A stretch of 64,000 nucleotides of DNA from NCBI GenBank assembly GCA_030737875.1, contig CM060922.1, positions 320,083,456 through 320,147,455 on the forward strand, given 5' to 3'. The DNA is from Allium sativum. Its lineage: Eukaryota; Streptophyta; Magnoliopsida; Asparagales; Amaryllidaceae. Positions 21,901-33,680 of this stretch are shown in pieces. Position 1 is the stretch's first letter, and every line of letters starts with the position of its first letter. The position numbers were made by a program, and so were the translations under genes. Below the pieces are notes generated by a model. It was given only the letters and a program-made list of their open reading frames with translations. It did not search any database and was not told where the DNA came from.

Positions 21901-24056
21901 AAGTTGTAAATAGGAATATTTGTAACGGTAAATAGAAGTTATAAATAAGAAATATTTGTAACGGTAAATAGAAGTTATAAATAAGGAATATTTGTAACGG
22001 TAAATAGAAGTTGTAAATAGGAATATTTGTAACGGTAAATAGAAGTTATAAATAAGGAATATTTGTAACGGTAAATAGAAGTTATAAATAAGAAATATTT
22101 GTAACGGTAAATAGAAGTTGTAAATAGGAATATTTGTAACGGTAAATAGAAGTTGTAAATAGGAAATATTTGTAACGGTAAGTAAACGTTGAAAAAGGGA
22201 AATAGTTGTAACGGAAAACATAGTTTATGAAAAGGAGTTAATCAAACGTAGTTTATCAAAAGGAGTTAATCAAATGTAGTTTATCAAAAGGAGTTAATCA
22301 AATGTAGTTATTAAAATGGGTTAATCGAATATAGAAATTAAGAAGTGAAGTTAAACAAAAATTAGAAACTGACTAGAGATTGGTAAGTTGAATATTTTTC
22401 TGAGTGTTGATCTGATGTTGGTTTCGGCCTTCGGGGTTTATACTTAGAGAATTGTTCTCTTGCTAGTTTACAGTTAGGGACTAATAGTTGTGGAATGGTA
22501 GTAATGCGTGAATGAGGATTGGAGATGTTTTTTCCAATGTTGGAAACGTATATTTTCTAATTTTAGAAAATAAGGAAATATATGTATATATATATATATG
22601 ATTGATGATCGGATCGATAATTCCATTTGGAATTAAGATCGTTGTTTGTACACCGACATATTTTCATTTGATAGTTAAATCACAGACTATCGAAGTTTTG
22701 ACCATTTTACGTTGTAAATATGGAGAGACCGGTTGGATTATTATCCGAAGAACCACTCCATATTGACATAAGCGTTGTGATTAAATACGATGAAGCTAAT
22801 TGAAGACGGTGTTATGTAAGGGCTGTCCTGTTTACAGAATAGTGCCTTCGGTTTCGTTCAGTCCCAGAACGAACATATATGGACGAATGTCTGACAGAGT
22901 ATTTCCAATGATCGAATGGGTTGGACTGTACAAATATATATGGTGGCCAACGGATTTATTCCCTTCGCATAATATCCAGAATCTATTTGTGCAGATCCAA
23001 CTAAATGATTAACGGATCTGATAATGTGGCATTCAAAGTGATCGTGTTATAAATGAATGGAAAGTAAGCATAGCTTCTAGCCTCACATCCGGTAAATGAC
23101 AGAAATCGGGCAGGCAACATGGCTAAGTCGGTCGCACCGAAGTAGGGTGTATAATCACCTATCTAGAGAATATTCATTTGCTTCTTAAATCTATCAATGC
23201 TGACCCATATATATATATATATATACGGGAAACGGTTGCTGATCCCAACCGTTGGTGATGTACATTCGATACACTCAAGCGAAATGAGTGGTCGGTCATG
23301 TGTGGCTGAGTTGCAAGATGTTCTTGTTGAACTCCAGTGTATCGTTCCTAGAGTACACTGATCGGAAGGTGGATCCATACCTTGTCATAGTTGGAAATCC
23401 AATCATCCAATACGCACCCGCGGTTTTGATTGTATACTATATATGTAGAACGTGAGATGCAAGCGTTTCTGCTAGATTGATATCTAATTGTATTTAGACA
23501 TTATTATAATATCAGTGATATTGCTTTTCAAAGATGTTGGATTCTCATAAGGGAAAAACCCGTTCCGTATTCACGGCGTGGTCTTATGAGATATCATATA
23601 CCTGTTAAAATGATTTGAGTTTACTCACACCAGTCCATGACTGACCCGGAGTTTATTTGTTTTGTTTCCCTAAACTCTTGGGTGCCTAAATTTGTACGGG
23701 CAGTCAAGTAGTCGGGATTTACAGATATACTGGAAGAGCTTGGAGCAGGAGGCTTCAAGATTCTATAGCTATTATTATTTCCGCTGTTGTTGTAAGTGTT
23801 GTACTCTGAAATGTTATTGTATACATATACTGTTTGTATTTCAAAAGTTATGTTATATTTTATTCGTTCCGCTGTGAGATTCGTGGTTACTCTGATGATG
23901 ATGTTCTTCTTCTTCTTCTTCTATTCTAATAGTTCTATCTTATCTATCCTCACCCTCTATCTTCTTTCTATTAATTTCTTGAATTTCCAGTGCAATTTGG
24001 GGTTGGACTTGTGTTTTTAGTCAGCTCAAATTGGACCGGATTTTCGGGTCATTACA
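19000..24056 (+). repeat. LARD-1 right (3') LTR, 5057 bp
   Basis: Nearly identical to the left LTR, with the same tandem repeats (16 copies at about 21583-22180; 28-bp units at 22212-22326), the same TATA box (19786-19795) and the same hairpins. Differences are mostly single transitions plus (TA)n and CTT run lengths. It ends GGGTCATTACA, followed by TSD GAGAA. Confidence 0.93.
19786..19795 (+). promoter_or_regulatory. TATA box of the LARD-1 right LTR
   Basis: TATATAAATA, identical to the box at 13305. In a 3' LTR it could drive transcripts outward into LARD-3 sequence. Confidence 0.5.
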
Positions 24057-24061
24057 GAGAA
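24057..24061. repeat. Target-site duplication GAGAA, right of LARD-1
   Basis: Partner of 12514-12518. Confidence 0.92.
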
Positions 24062-25765
24062 CCATTTTTAGTCATTTGATTAGAATGAAATTGTCAACAA
24101 AATAGAAACATCATCCTTATTTGTGTTGTTAAAATAGTATGGTCGACAAAGTAAAAATATCAATTATTGTTAGACTTAGATTTGTATACAAATGAAAAAT
24201 GACAATTTTTACCGTTAAGTTATATATTAGAATTGTATACAAACTTAAGAGACATTTTACTGTTAAGTACACATTAGAATTTGTGTACAAACTAAAGAAT
24301 CATTTTTATTGTCAAAACATACAATAGAATTTGTATATAAATTAAAGATACATTTTTATCGTCAAATTATACAATAGAATTTGTATGCAAATTAAAGTGA
24401 CATTTTTACCGTTAAATTATACAATAGAATTTGTATGCAAATCAAAGCGACATTTTTATTGTCAAATTATACATTAGAATTTGTGTACAAAGTAAAGAGG
24501 CATTTGATATGTTATGTTATACATTGAAACTATATATACAAATAAAATATTTCTTTTTATTTGTTAAAGTTAAAAATAGAAATTGCATACGAGTAATGAA
24601 AATAAAAATTATCTTTTATAATGTCATGTGAATAAAATACATACTTGTTTGCCATTAGAAAACATGTAGAAATGAATGTAAACAAAATACATGTTTATTT
24701 GACATCATGAACATGTAGATATGATATGCCAATAAAACATTCTTTTATTTGGCGTGTTAAACACGTTAGTAGAATCGTCGAATGGTTTATATTTATATAT
24801 AATTATATATATATAAATATAAATTAAAATTAAATGAATCGCGTGCGGTAGTTCGCTTTTCGGAATCGTAACATTAAACGATTATACCGAAAGGTCCGAC
24901 CGTCAGATTTTCCCAAAACTGGAACCGTTAGGACTGCTTTGGGAAGATCTTTCTAGTGATATAAATTTATTAAAATCCAACGGTTAGATTTCGAGAAAAG
25001 TGTAAATCAATTTTTGACAAAAACAGCGCAAGGGCCGCCTATTGACCCGAAGTGTCATTAAATTAAATTGGGCTATTTTTATATAAATAAAAATAGCGAT
25101 AAATCATTATAAAATAATATTAATGATCTAAAATGGTTTTAAATTATATATGCGAGAACTATTTGAAAAGACCGAGTTCAATCTCATTTCAAATAATTAT
25201 GCGACAATTTAAATTGAAGATATTGAAGACGTTGATTGAAGACTGGCGATTTTCACATCAAATGGATGACTACTGATGCCCGACATTGGGTAGCACCCAG
25301 TAAAGCGTTAAAGTGGTAGTTGTCCGGATAAGCGAGCACCTCTCTTCCGTATTGGACATACGGGACGAGGAATATGGTATCTTCGGTTTCGTTCAGACCC
25401 AGAACGGACTTGTAAATGGGTATGTGTCTAACGTTGAATTCCATTCTATGTGAATTGATTTCTATTTAATATAATCTTTTTGGTGGCGGAGAATTTATTC
25501 TCTTGCTTAACACCCTTCTCTAAGACGCATGAGCTCAGAGGTTATATATTGATGGTTATCGATCGCATGACGTGAATTGTCAATTGTCAATGTGGCATGC
25601 CAATATGCAAATGATCAAGGCTTTTGTTGAAAAGCAGAGTCTGGTGGTTGATGATCAAAGCATGACCTGTTTAGGCGTAGCTTTGTGTATAGCGTTACTT
25701 CGCGAGCCTCACACCCCGGTAAGAGTCAGAAACGGGACAAGAGAACGCATGGAGTGCACACGTTT
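24062..25765 (+). repeat. LARD-3 5' LTR, segment 3, with a second U3-like module
   Basis: The hairpin minisatellite continues to about 24770. At 24843 GTGCGGTAGTTCG begins a module that looks like an LTR start region, with GGTCCGACCGTCAGATTTTC and AACGGTTAGATTT words shared with LARD-2. The hairpin at 25388-25408 and a TCAGAGGTTATATATTGATGG-like stretch are also shared with LARD-2. Open frames at 25253-25808 are not recognisable. It ends at the LARD-2 array. Confidence 0.8.
25761..25765. repeat. Target-site duplication CGTTT, left of the LARD-2 array
   Basis: CGTTT precedes the first LTR base and is repeated at 48434-48438, immediately after the last LTR base. Confidence 0.9.
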
Positions 25766-28700
25766 TGTGACGAGCAAGGAATTTCGCTCGGTCCGAACCA
25801 GTCGCTAAACCGATCCAGGTCGTTCGAAACGCCCTATCGTTTGAGAACAGGACAAAACAGAACGCACACAAAAGAACATTCCATTGTATATTACAACAAT
25901 GCATCAGATTACAAGAATATACAGAGTATAAATGAATATTACACAGAAATATCAGAGATTTAAATTACATTTAAATACATAGCAGCGGAAAATATTACAA
26001 TACACAACTAGAAGTAGATATACGGATACAAAGCTTTCCGGATATCGTTCCAGCTGTAAACCAGGATCCTGTGAATATAAATCTGCAAAACCAAAACTAC
26101 TAGCTGCCCGTGTCGAAAATAGGGGCACCCAGAGTTTAGGTTAAAACAATAAACTCCAGGTCAGTCATGTGACTGGTGTGAGAACTAAAACAGTTATTAA
26201 TCTTTATTTTAAATCATTAGGTAAATCAAGGGACCACGCCGTATAACACGGAACGGGTTTCCTCCCAAGAATACCAGTGCATAAACTAACAGCGCAATGC
26301 TAAATAAAGAAAAATGAAGCTGTTATAAGACCCACGTCCCATCACACAATGCAACGCAGTCGAGGATAGGGTTTTCCCTTATAACAGCCAAAGAATGCTT
26401 AGTACGTTTAAAACAAATCATTTGATACTATAATAAGTGCATAGTGTATAAAACAACTTCAAATCATAAGTATCAATCATAGGCGACATGAGCGTCCCAT
26501 GCTACTATGTCGCCATATATAGGTTTACAAATAAAACCGCAAATGTCACGTATTTGGAAATTGGATTTCCGTCTATGAACCGAGGCAAAAGATAGTCCTC
26601 AACCGATTCGAGACGCTCTAGCCCGCCCCTCAGGAACAGCCGCAACTGCCCCTTGGATCCTCAGGGCCGGTCCACACGGAGTGGATTATTATGCCTGAAC
26701 ACTACGTCTCCCCACCCTATGGGGTGTAAGTCTGGTCCGTCAGCTGACCAGAATGCATTCGGCCGAAACCGATATAACTGAGGCGCCTCGCAACAGCAAC
26801 AACCACATAAGTCAAACTCGTCAGGGCGTGTAAAACCACTGACGCCACTTCTAGCTAGAAAGAAACGCATGCCCTCCCTGACGTCCGTCTCCCATTTTTG
26901 GTTCATACCTGGTGTGAAACACGCGAGGTAAACGTTACACAAAGCTACGCCACAAAGGCCGTGCTTTGATCATCACCACAAGACTTTGCTTTTCAACAGA
27001 AGCCTCGATCAATTGCCACTTAGGCATGCCACACAGGCAATTCACTCCATGCGTTTGATATCCATCAATATATAACCCCTGAGCTCGTACGTCTCAGAGA
27101 AGGGCGTTAAGCAAGAGAATAAATTCTCCGCCGCCAAACAGATATATATTTAATAGAAATCAAACACACAGACTAAAATCCAATGTCAGACACACAGTCC
27201 ATTTACAAGTCCGTTCTGGGTCTGAACGAAACCGGAGGCACCTAGTACCCCGCATATCCATCGATCTCCAAGTACGTCTGGACGATCACCAACTGTTTCC
27301 ATCTTCTTGGGTGTACAGCCCAATCAAGATCATCAGTTATCACCCAAACGACGTGAAGACTTCCGGTCTTCGACCATCGTCTTCATCTTCGACTTATCGT
27401 CGTATCAGTTATTCAGAATGGGATAAACCCGGTCTTTCCGAATAACTCGCGTATATTTTAAATAAGTGTTACACAAACACAACATACGCCTCATTCCAAT
27501 TTATCAGTCACTAACCGTAAATTAATCAAGAGAATAATTTCCCAAATATTAACCCCGAAGGCCGAAACCAACATCAGATCAATATCCAGAAAACCATTCT
27601 GCTTGGCCAACCGACAGTTAGTTTCTAAATTTCACATTCATAGGGAAATGTTCCCATTAATTTTATCCAAGATAAATTCCTTGAATTTATTCTTTATTCT
27701 CTTTTTGAATCTCAATTCAAACTAGTCGGGATTAGCGAACCTTACCGAAGTAATCATTTATTTTAATTTCCCAATCCCAACCTATTCATCCCATGAAGTA
27801 AAACTGGTAATACTTCATATCTAACACCACGGTGTTATCGGTAAATTCAATTACCACTTCACGTTCAAATCTAATTAAAAATTTAACTATCGCCTGGAGC
27901 AAAACTGGTGATACTCCATTTTCGATCATTTCAATCTAATTAAAGATTCATTAAAACTCCACTTAGTTTTAATCTTCGATTGGGTTAAAGAATCAGTGTC
28001 ATTTAAAACACGGTTCACGATAAACCCAAAATCACATTCCATTAATTATCGGGTTAAAGAACAAGTGTTATTTAAAACACTGTTCACGATAAACCCAAAA
28101 ATCAATACCCATTCAATTCCAATTAAATATCATTTAATTGGTACACTTCATTAAATCTAAATAAAAAGATTTAATCTTTTCTCAACTGGGTTCAAGAACA
28201 GTGTTAGTGAAGACACCATTCACGACAAACCCAAATCACATTCGATATTCAATACAAGGTTCTGAATGGAAAATATATCGGCTTATATTCAATATCGAAT
28301 CCTACGACTAACAAATGTCATATTGGAAATAACGATATACATATATCTTTCAAATTTCCATAACAACACCTGTATAATCACGAATTCCAACATCGAAATA
28401 TTCCGAAGACAATTTCGATTCAAATCCACTCCAATGCAATCATTGGATATTCTGGTTATTTTTAAAACCCTTTTTAAATTCAATTTATTTATTTAAAAAT
28501 AAATAGAATTTTAATTCTAGTTCAAAACCAGTTCATTTCGATAAAAATCTATTTTTATCTTTTCAAATATGGAGTTTTTCATCCCAATTCTTTCTAAATC
28601 ACTTCTTATGATTTTACACAAATTATCACTATTTTTAATAATTTTATCAAGGCCCGTACAGTCGATTTCCAACAATGGCCATCGAACTGCACTTACAACG

Positions 28701-29089
28701 ACCTTTTTCGAATTTGATTTGGACGTATCTCCAAATCCAACCGTTAGATTTTGAATTTCTAATATTCGTTAGAAAGCTCTTTTCGATACGAACCCAACGG
28801 TTCCGGTTTTAGGAGAATCCGACGGTCGGATCTCCCGTAATGTCCGTTTGAAATAAATGGTCGAAATTCACGAACTGCCGCGGCGCGGCGCGTTCTATTC
28901 AGGCCATTATATTATATATATAATATATATAATATATTTCGTCGATTTCTATTTAAAACGAATTATATAAATAGTTTTAAATTCGTTTCAAAAGCAATTT
29001 CAACTTCCATTTCAATTCAAAGCAAAATTGAATTCTTCTTTATAAATTCGTTTCAAAGTTCATTTCTATTCAATTCAAATTTCAATTCA

Positions 29090-29530
29090 ATTTGAATTCA
29101 TTTCAATTCGCTTTCAATTCAATTTAAATTCGTTTTCAATTCATTTCGAAATCGTTTTCAATTCAATTCATTTCGAAATCGTTTTCAATTCAATTCATTT
29201 CGAAATCGTTTTCAATTCACTTTGAACTCGTTTTCAATTCAATTCATTTCGAAATCGTTTTCAATTCAATTCATTTTGAAATCGTTTTCAATTCACTTTG
29301 AATTCGTTTTCAATTCAATTCATTTCGAAATCGTTTTCAATTCAATTCATTTCGAAATCGTTTTCAATTAACTTTGAACTCGTTTTCAATTCAATTCATT
29401 TCGAAATCGTTTTCAATTCAATTCATTTCGAAATCGTTTTCAATTCACTTTGAATTCGTTTTCAATTCAATTCATTTCGAAATCGTTTTCAATTCAATTC
29501 ATTTCGAAATCGTTTTCAATTCACTTTATT
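29090..29530 (-). repeat. TTCAATTCATTTCGAAATCG tandem array (LTR A)
   Basis: Degenerate 27/28-bp units of CAATTCATTTCGAAATCG plus TTTTCAATT, some replaced by CACTTTGAACTCG. The same arrays lie at about 37000-37440 and 44885-45320 in LTRs B and C. TTTCGAAA makes each unit partly palindromic. Confidence 0.85.
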
Positions 29531-30539
29531 TCGAAATATTCGATTTCAAAATTACTTTTCTATATTCATTTTAAAATGAATAAAATCGATATATATATCG
29601 TTCACGTCAAAATGGCGTCAGTCTAATCAACACGGCTTCATATATTGATATTTTCAAATATTCATTTCGAATATTTCTATTTCAAATATTTCTATTTTAA
29701 AACTGGAATGAGGCCCAATCAATTACCATATAAAGTTAATTATATGGATTTTCATACAACACATGTATATAATAGCATGGAAAAATAATCAACCATCAAC
29801 CAAAGTGCACTGCACTGTATAAGCATCAAATATAGATATCCAACGCTTAAAACAGCCTGTCAATCAACCGATCGACATATTCAATCAATCGGAATGAGTG
29901 AACTTCAAATTTCATCCCAACACCCGTGTGGGGTTTCAAACAATCAAACACATATTTTATTTGTGCTGTTGGGCGATGTGTAAAATTTATCGACCCAATC
30001 GATGTCATTCAAATAGGTGTACATAAACAAACCGTCTGGTTTGTAAATGAATATTTTATTTATTCACATTCACGTTAAAAATTATATTTTTAACGATAAA
30101 ACATTTTATTTCAACCTATGAATTTCTATTCAATTCATTTACACAATAAAATGATATTTTTATTTTCTAACTTATTTTAGAAAATTTCGGCGGCATAACG
30201 ACACGATACTAGAAACGGGACGAAGCCTAGCCTTATCCCCGGTCCAGTGAAGGCCCACGCCATTCACACATCAATCAAATCAATTTCATCTCACCAAACA
30301 ATTCAATTCAAACAAATAATTCAACTAATCTATGCAACCAAACAAACAAGTCCATGGTCTGTGGACGATTGTGTCGGGTGCTACTAAGCACCGTCTGCAT
30401 CCTAGTATATATATATAATTAGAAAAGAAATTGAAAGGTGAGAAATTCTCACTTTATAGCTATCCTAGCTCCACGGCACTTCATTGATAGAAATCTTCAT
30501 CGTTTCGCCTTTTTGTCACCTTCGTTGACCGCGGCCACT

Positions 30540-30860
30540 ACATATGTAAAAAATCGAATTTTGACTTCGTTATTCAATATATAAAAATCGAATTTTTAGT
30601 TCGCTATTCAATATATAAAAATCGAATTTTTAGTTCGCTATTCAATATATAAAAATCGAATTTTTAGTTCGCTATTCAATATATAAAAATCGAATTTTTA
30701 CTTTGTAAATTTCTAACCTCCTTCTATTTTTATTTCGAAGTTCAATATATAAAAATTCTATTTTTATTTCGAAGTTCAATATATAAAAATTCTATTTTTA
30801 TTTCGAAGTTCAATATATAAAAATTCTATTTTTATTTCGAAGTTCAATATATAAAAATAA
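30540..30860 (-). repeat. Two 34-bp tandem repeats (LTR A)
   Basis: About four to five units of ATATAAAAATCGAATTTTTA plus GTTCGCTATTCA, then four units of TTCTATTTTTATTTCGAAG plus TTCAATATATAAAAA. LTR B has three units of the second type at about 38636-38740, LTR C four. Confidence 0.85.
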
Positions 30861-31344
30861 AGTTTTCGCCTTTATAAAAATAAAGTTTTCACCTTTATAA
30901 AAATAACCACTTTATCTCAACGTATATAAAATAAAAATCAGATTTTTATTTCGCTACACATACAAAGATGATATTTTTATATTCTCTATCCTATAAAGAT
31001 TATATTTTTAATACTTTAAAAATATAAAAATCATATTTTTATTACTTTTATTCAATAAAAATTCCGCCTTTTCTATTTTAAAGTTTAAACCTTTTAAAAA
31101 TAAAATCAGTTTTAAAATTCCTTTTAAATCAGTTTTAAAATTCCCTTTTAAATCAGTTTTAAAATTCCCTTTTAAATCAGTTTTAAAATTCCCTTAAAAA
31201 TCCAGTTTTAATATCATTTAAAAATCCAGTTTTTAAATTTTTAAATCAGTTTTTTTTTAAAACTTTAACACTTCAGTTTTAAATTAACAAAAATCAATTT
31301 TAACATTATATACAAATCAAATAAAATAAATAAGCAAAAAAAAC

Positions 31345-31640
31345 TTACGGGGGGGGGGGGGGGGGGTGGTTCTCTGTCGCAGCAGGCTTGGGGGGGGGGG
31401 GTTCTCACCGATCGCGGGTTCGTGAGGGAGGAGGGGTAGGCGCTGCCGTCGGAGAGGTGGCAGGTCGGAGGGGATAGGGCTTGATGGAGGCGCGGTTTTC
31501 GATTGGAAAGGGGGGGTTTTGGTGCTGGAGGCTGATAGATCGGAGGAGGGAGAGAAAGTGAGGGAGGGGTGGCGCGATCGCCTACCTCCGGCGGTGCAGC
31601 GCCAGGGGCGGCGGCTCCCTCCGCTCGCTCCGTTCCCCTT
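31345..31640 (-). promoter_or_regulatory. GC-rich island with two poly-G tracts and a GTAAGT site (LTR A)
   Basis: Within AT-rich LTR sequence, a block of about 300 bp is GC-rich. On the plus strand it starts with 18 G, then 12 G. On the minus strand a pyrimidine-rich leader-like sequence runs into C tracts and then GTAAGT followed by T-rich sequence, resembling a plant first exon and 5' splice site. LTR B (15 and 14 G) and C (11 and 12 G) have it at about 39230-39510 and 47140-47420. A splicing role is inference. Confidence 0.45.
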
Positions 31641-32647
31641 TTTCTCTTTTTTTCTTTTCTTTTTCTTGAATGATTTCCCGATACATCGGGGGGGGCCAGG
31701 GGGTAAATGGGGGAGAGAACGTTTTTTTTTATTTAATTTAATTATTTAATTCACCCTAAAGATGACTTTTTCATACGACCTCGGAACGAGGCCCACCGCC
31801 TGTCGCCCATAGCGTTTTACCCCCATTCCGAACACAATGGGATATGTATCGCTAGCTGATTTGATCGTTTCGATCAGTTTCCTTTAAATCTACATTTAAA
31901 TCGTTATATTGAATTTTAAACGTACATTTCAAATTACCGGGGTCACATACTAACTCTATAAATTGGAGAAAAATATTTTCTAGCTTCGTATTGACGATAC
32001 GGTCCTAACAAAACTTGTTTCGTCGAATTCTGAGGCCGTTGGAAAAATGGCCATTTTCCAGTCGATTAAAATCAACTGAAACTGGTCAAACGCGTTTTCC
32101 TTTGCCACGCTCACATATTGATTCGAAAAATTATGAAACTTGGAATCTAGCAATAACTTGACATCACGAACCCAACAAAACTGGTTTCGTCGAAATCCGA
32201 GGTCGTTTGCAAAATGTCCATTTTTAAGGGCTATATATTATATAAAATATATATAAATTTCATAGCGACTATTTCTAATTTTAAACTGGACATATCTTAT
32301 CATTTCTAAGATGAAATCACAGTTTGTTAACTTCGTTACAAAGATATAGTTATACAGATTCAAATATTTCTTGTTTCGTTCAATTCTGACTTATATTGAA
32401 TTCTGTATATTCATTTGAAAATAGAAATCGAATTTTCGAACTACCGCGCCATTTTCAATTCCTTTTATAATTATATATAATTATTATATATTCTAACGAC
32501 GACGTATATAAATATATTCGTTCGAATTCTATTCAAAATAAATTTTTCGACGATATTATTTAAAATAATTCATTTTGAATATTCAAAATTCGCTAAAATC
32601 GCCAAAATAAAAATTTCAAACTGGCTCGCATTTTACGGGTTGTTACA

Positions 32648-32660
32648 ATCTCCCGCACTT
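32648..32660 (-). promoter_or_regulatory. Polypurine tract, LARD-2 internal region 1
   Basis: On the minus strand AAGTGCGGGAGAT directly precedes LTR A, which begins TGTAACAACCC. Confidence 0.8.
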
Positions 32661-33666
32661 AAAACTTTTCGTCCCCGAAAAGGAACAAAGTCGAAAGTGG
32701 TTTGATAATTCAACTCTACGTTCGATCTGGTTTCCATTCTCCAACTTTTCAGTTTCTGAGAATTTCTCAAATTTCAAAAATTTGGCTAACTCCCTAAATT
32801 TTCGAAAAATTTCGCCATAACCTCCCCAGCACCGGGAGCATCGGGGAATTTCAAATAGCTTCCCCGGTCCTTCAGATCTCAAAAAGAAAAAGAAAAAGCC
32901 AAGCGGCTAGCCAATAGGCTCACAAAATCATCATCACCCAAACAAAACAGGAAATTATGTAGTAAACATGTACCTATTTGTCGGGCAAACAAATTTTATT
33001 CTTCGGCTCTAGCCTCCTTGCTATGACCTGTTCAATGCAAGTATATGTATATGCAAGCAAACGCGACCAATTTTCAATATAACTCAATATTTGATTCAAT
33101 TAGGCATAATGGTTCAAAATTAGCAAACAAATGAACAAACAACACAAACATCAATCAATTAGTGAATTTAAAGTTTCAAATTCATAATTTTGATACATAT
33201 ACTAAAATCGTGTTTTTGATGCCAATTCACAACAATAAGCCCTATCTAATTTTGGTTCTCACACCAGTCTAATGGAAACATATAGATATCACACCTTCGT
33301 CACACGAATATAAATTCTGACGATGAGTACTCAACCATCAGAATCATCTTCGGGCCACTAGAGTATGATTCTATATCTATCCAATATATTAAAACTTCGA
33401 ATACACGCGGATCAGACGTATACGCAAAATCTTTATATACTGGACTGTCCAACTCAATATAAATAGATAACCAAATACGAATAGTTGATTTATATTTTCA
33501 AAACAAAATTTGTTTTCATTTGAAAATATACTCTTCACACTCGTTCTAGGATACTACTGATCCCATCTCTAACGAGTCATTCTAATTGGATTTTACTAAT
33601 CCAATATCTGATGAATTCTTTCATATGGTTCTAATGTGTCTTGTTCTCTGAGCTTTGTAAACCAAA

Positions 33667-33678
33667 GCTCTGATACCA
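33667..33678 (-). promoter_or_regulatory. Primer-binding site, initiator tRNA-Met type (LARD-2, region 1)
   Basis: The minus strand reads TGGTATCAGAGC two bases after the end of LTR B. Identical to the LARD-1 PBS. Confidence 0.9.
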
Positions 33679-33680
33679 AC

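Larger units (their letters stand above)
12519..24056 (+). mobile_element. LARD-1: complete non-coding LTR element with 5.06-kb LTRs
   Basis: Two LTRs (12519-17574 and 19000-24056) flank a 1425-bp internal region. The LTRs begin TGTAATGACCCG and end CGGGTCATTACA, a perfect 12-bp inverted terminus. A PBS for initiator tRNA-Met and a PPT are in place and the 5-bp TSD is GAGAA. I spotted roughly 25-30 base differences between the LTRs, so insertion is fairly recent. No gag, pol or other recognised domain is encoded, so it must rely on proteins of another element. It fits the LARD class (large retrotransposon derivative), but here LTR DNA makes up most of the element. Confidence 0.93.
25766..32647 (-). 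repeat. LARD-2 LTR A (3' LTR of the array), 6882 bp
   Basis: It holds an internal U3-like module (about 28700-28890), a 28-bp TTCAATTC/ATTTCGAAATCG array (about 29090-29530), 34-bp repeats (30540-30860), 24-bp repeats (about 31107-31200), two poly-G tracts and a GC-rich island (about 31345-31640). It differs from LTRs B and C at a series of sites in its first 2.6 kb. Short open frames (for example 26661-26942, minus) are shared by all three LTRs but match no known protein. Confidence 0.92.
32648..33680 (-). other. LARD-2 internal region 1, non-coding, 1033 bp
   Basis: Contains the PBS, two hairpins just after it (33585-33605 and 33549-33564), a block shared with LARD-1 (32786-32825), the CCTTTTCGGGGACGAAAAG block and the PPT. 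A 79-codon open frame on the minus strand (32643-32882) runs across the PPT into the LTR, so it is unlikely to be a gene. Confidence 0.8.

Noticed and set aside
21868..22221. 117-codon minus-strand open frame of repeated YRYKYS/FITSI units
   Set aside because: It is the translation of the 35-bp tandem repeat; the left LTR does not keep it open to the same extent.
26661..26942. 93-codon minus-strand open frame with a CGCCCC stretch, repeated in all three LARD-2 LTRs
   Set aside because: The copies are near-identical because the LTRs are; A-versus-B/C changes include amino-acid replacements (for example W to R, V to A), no known domain is seen, and it starts deep inside an LTR.
31519..31749. 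GC-rich plus-strand open frame with basic and Phe-rich segments
   Set aside because: It is antisense to the element, low in complexity and spans poly-G/poly-T runs; no recognisable protein.
32643..32882. 79-codon minus-strand open frame at the end of the LARD-2 internal region
   Set aside because: It runs through the PPT into the LTR, and the LARD-1 equivalent is interrupted by stops.
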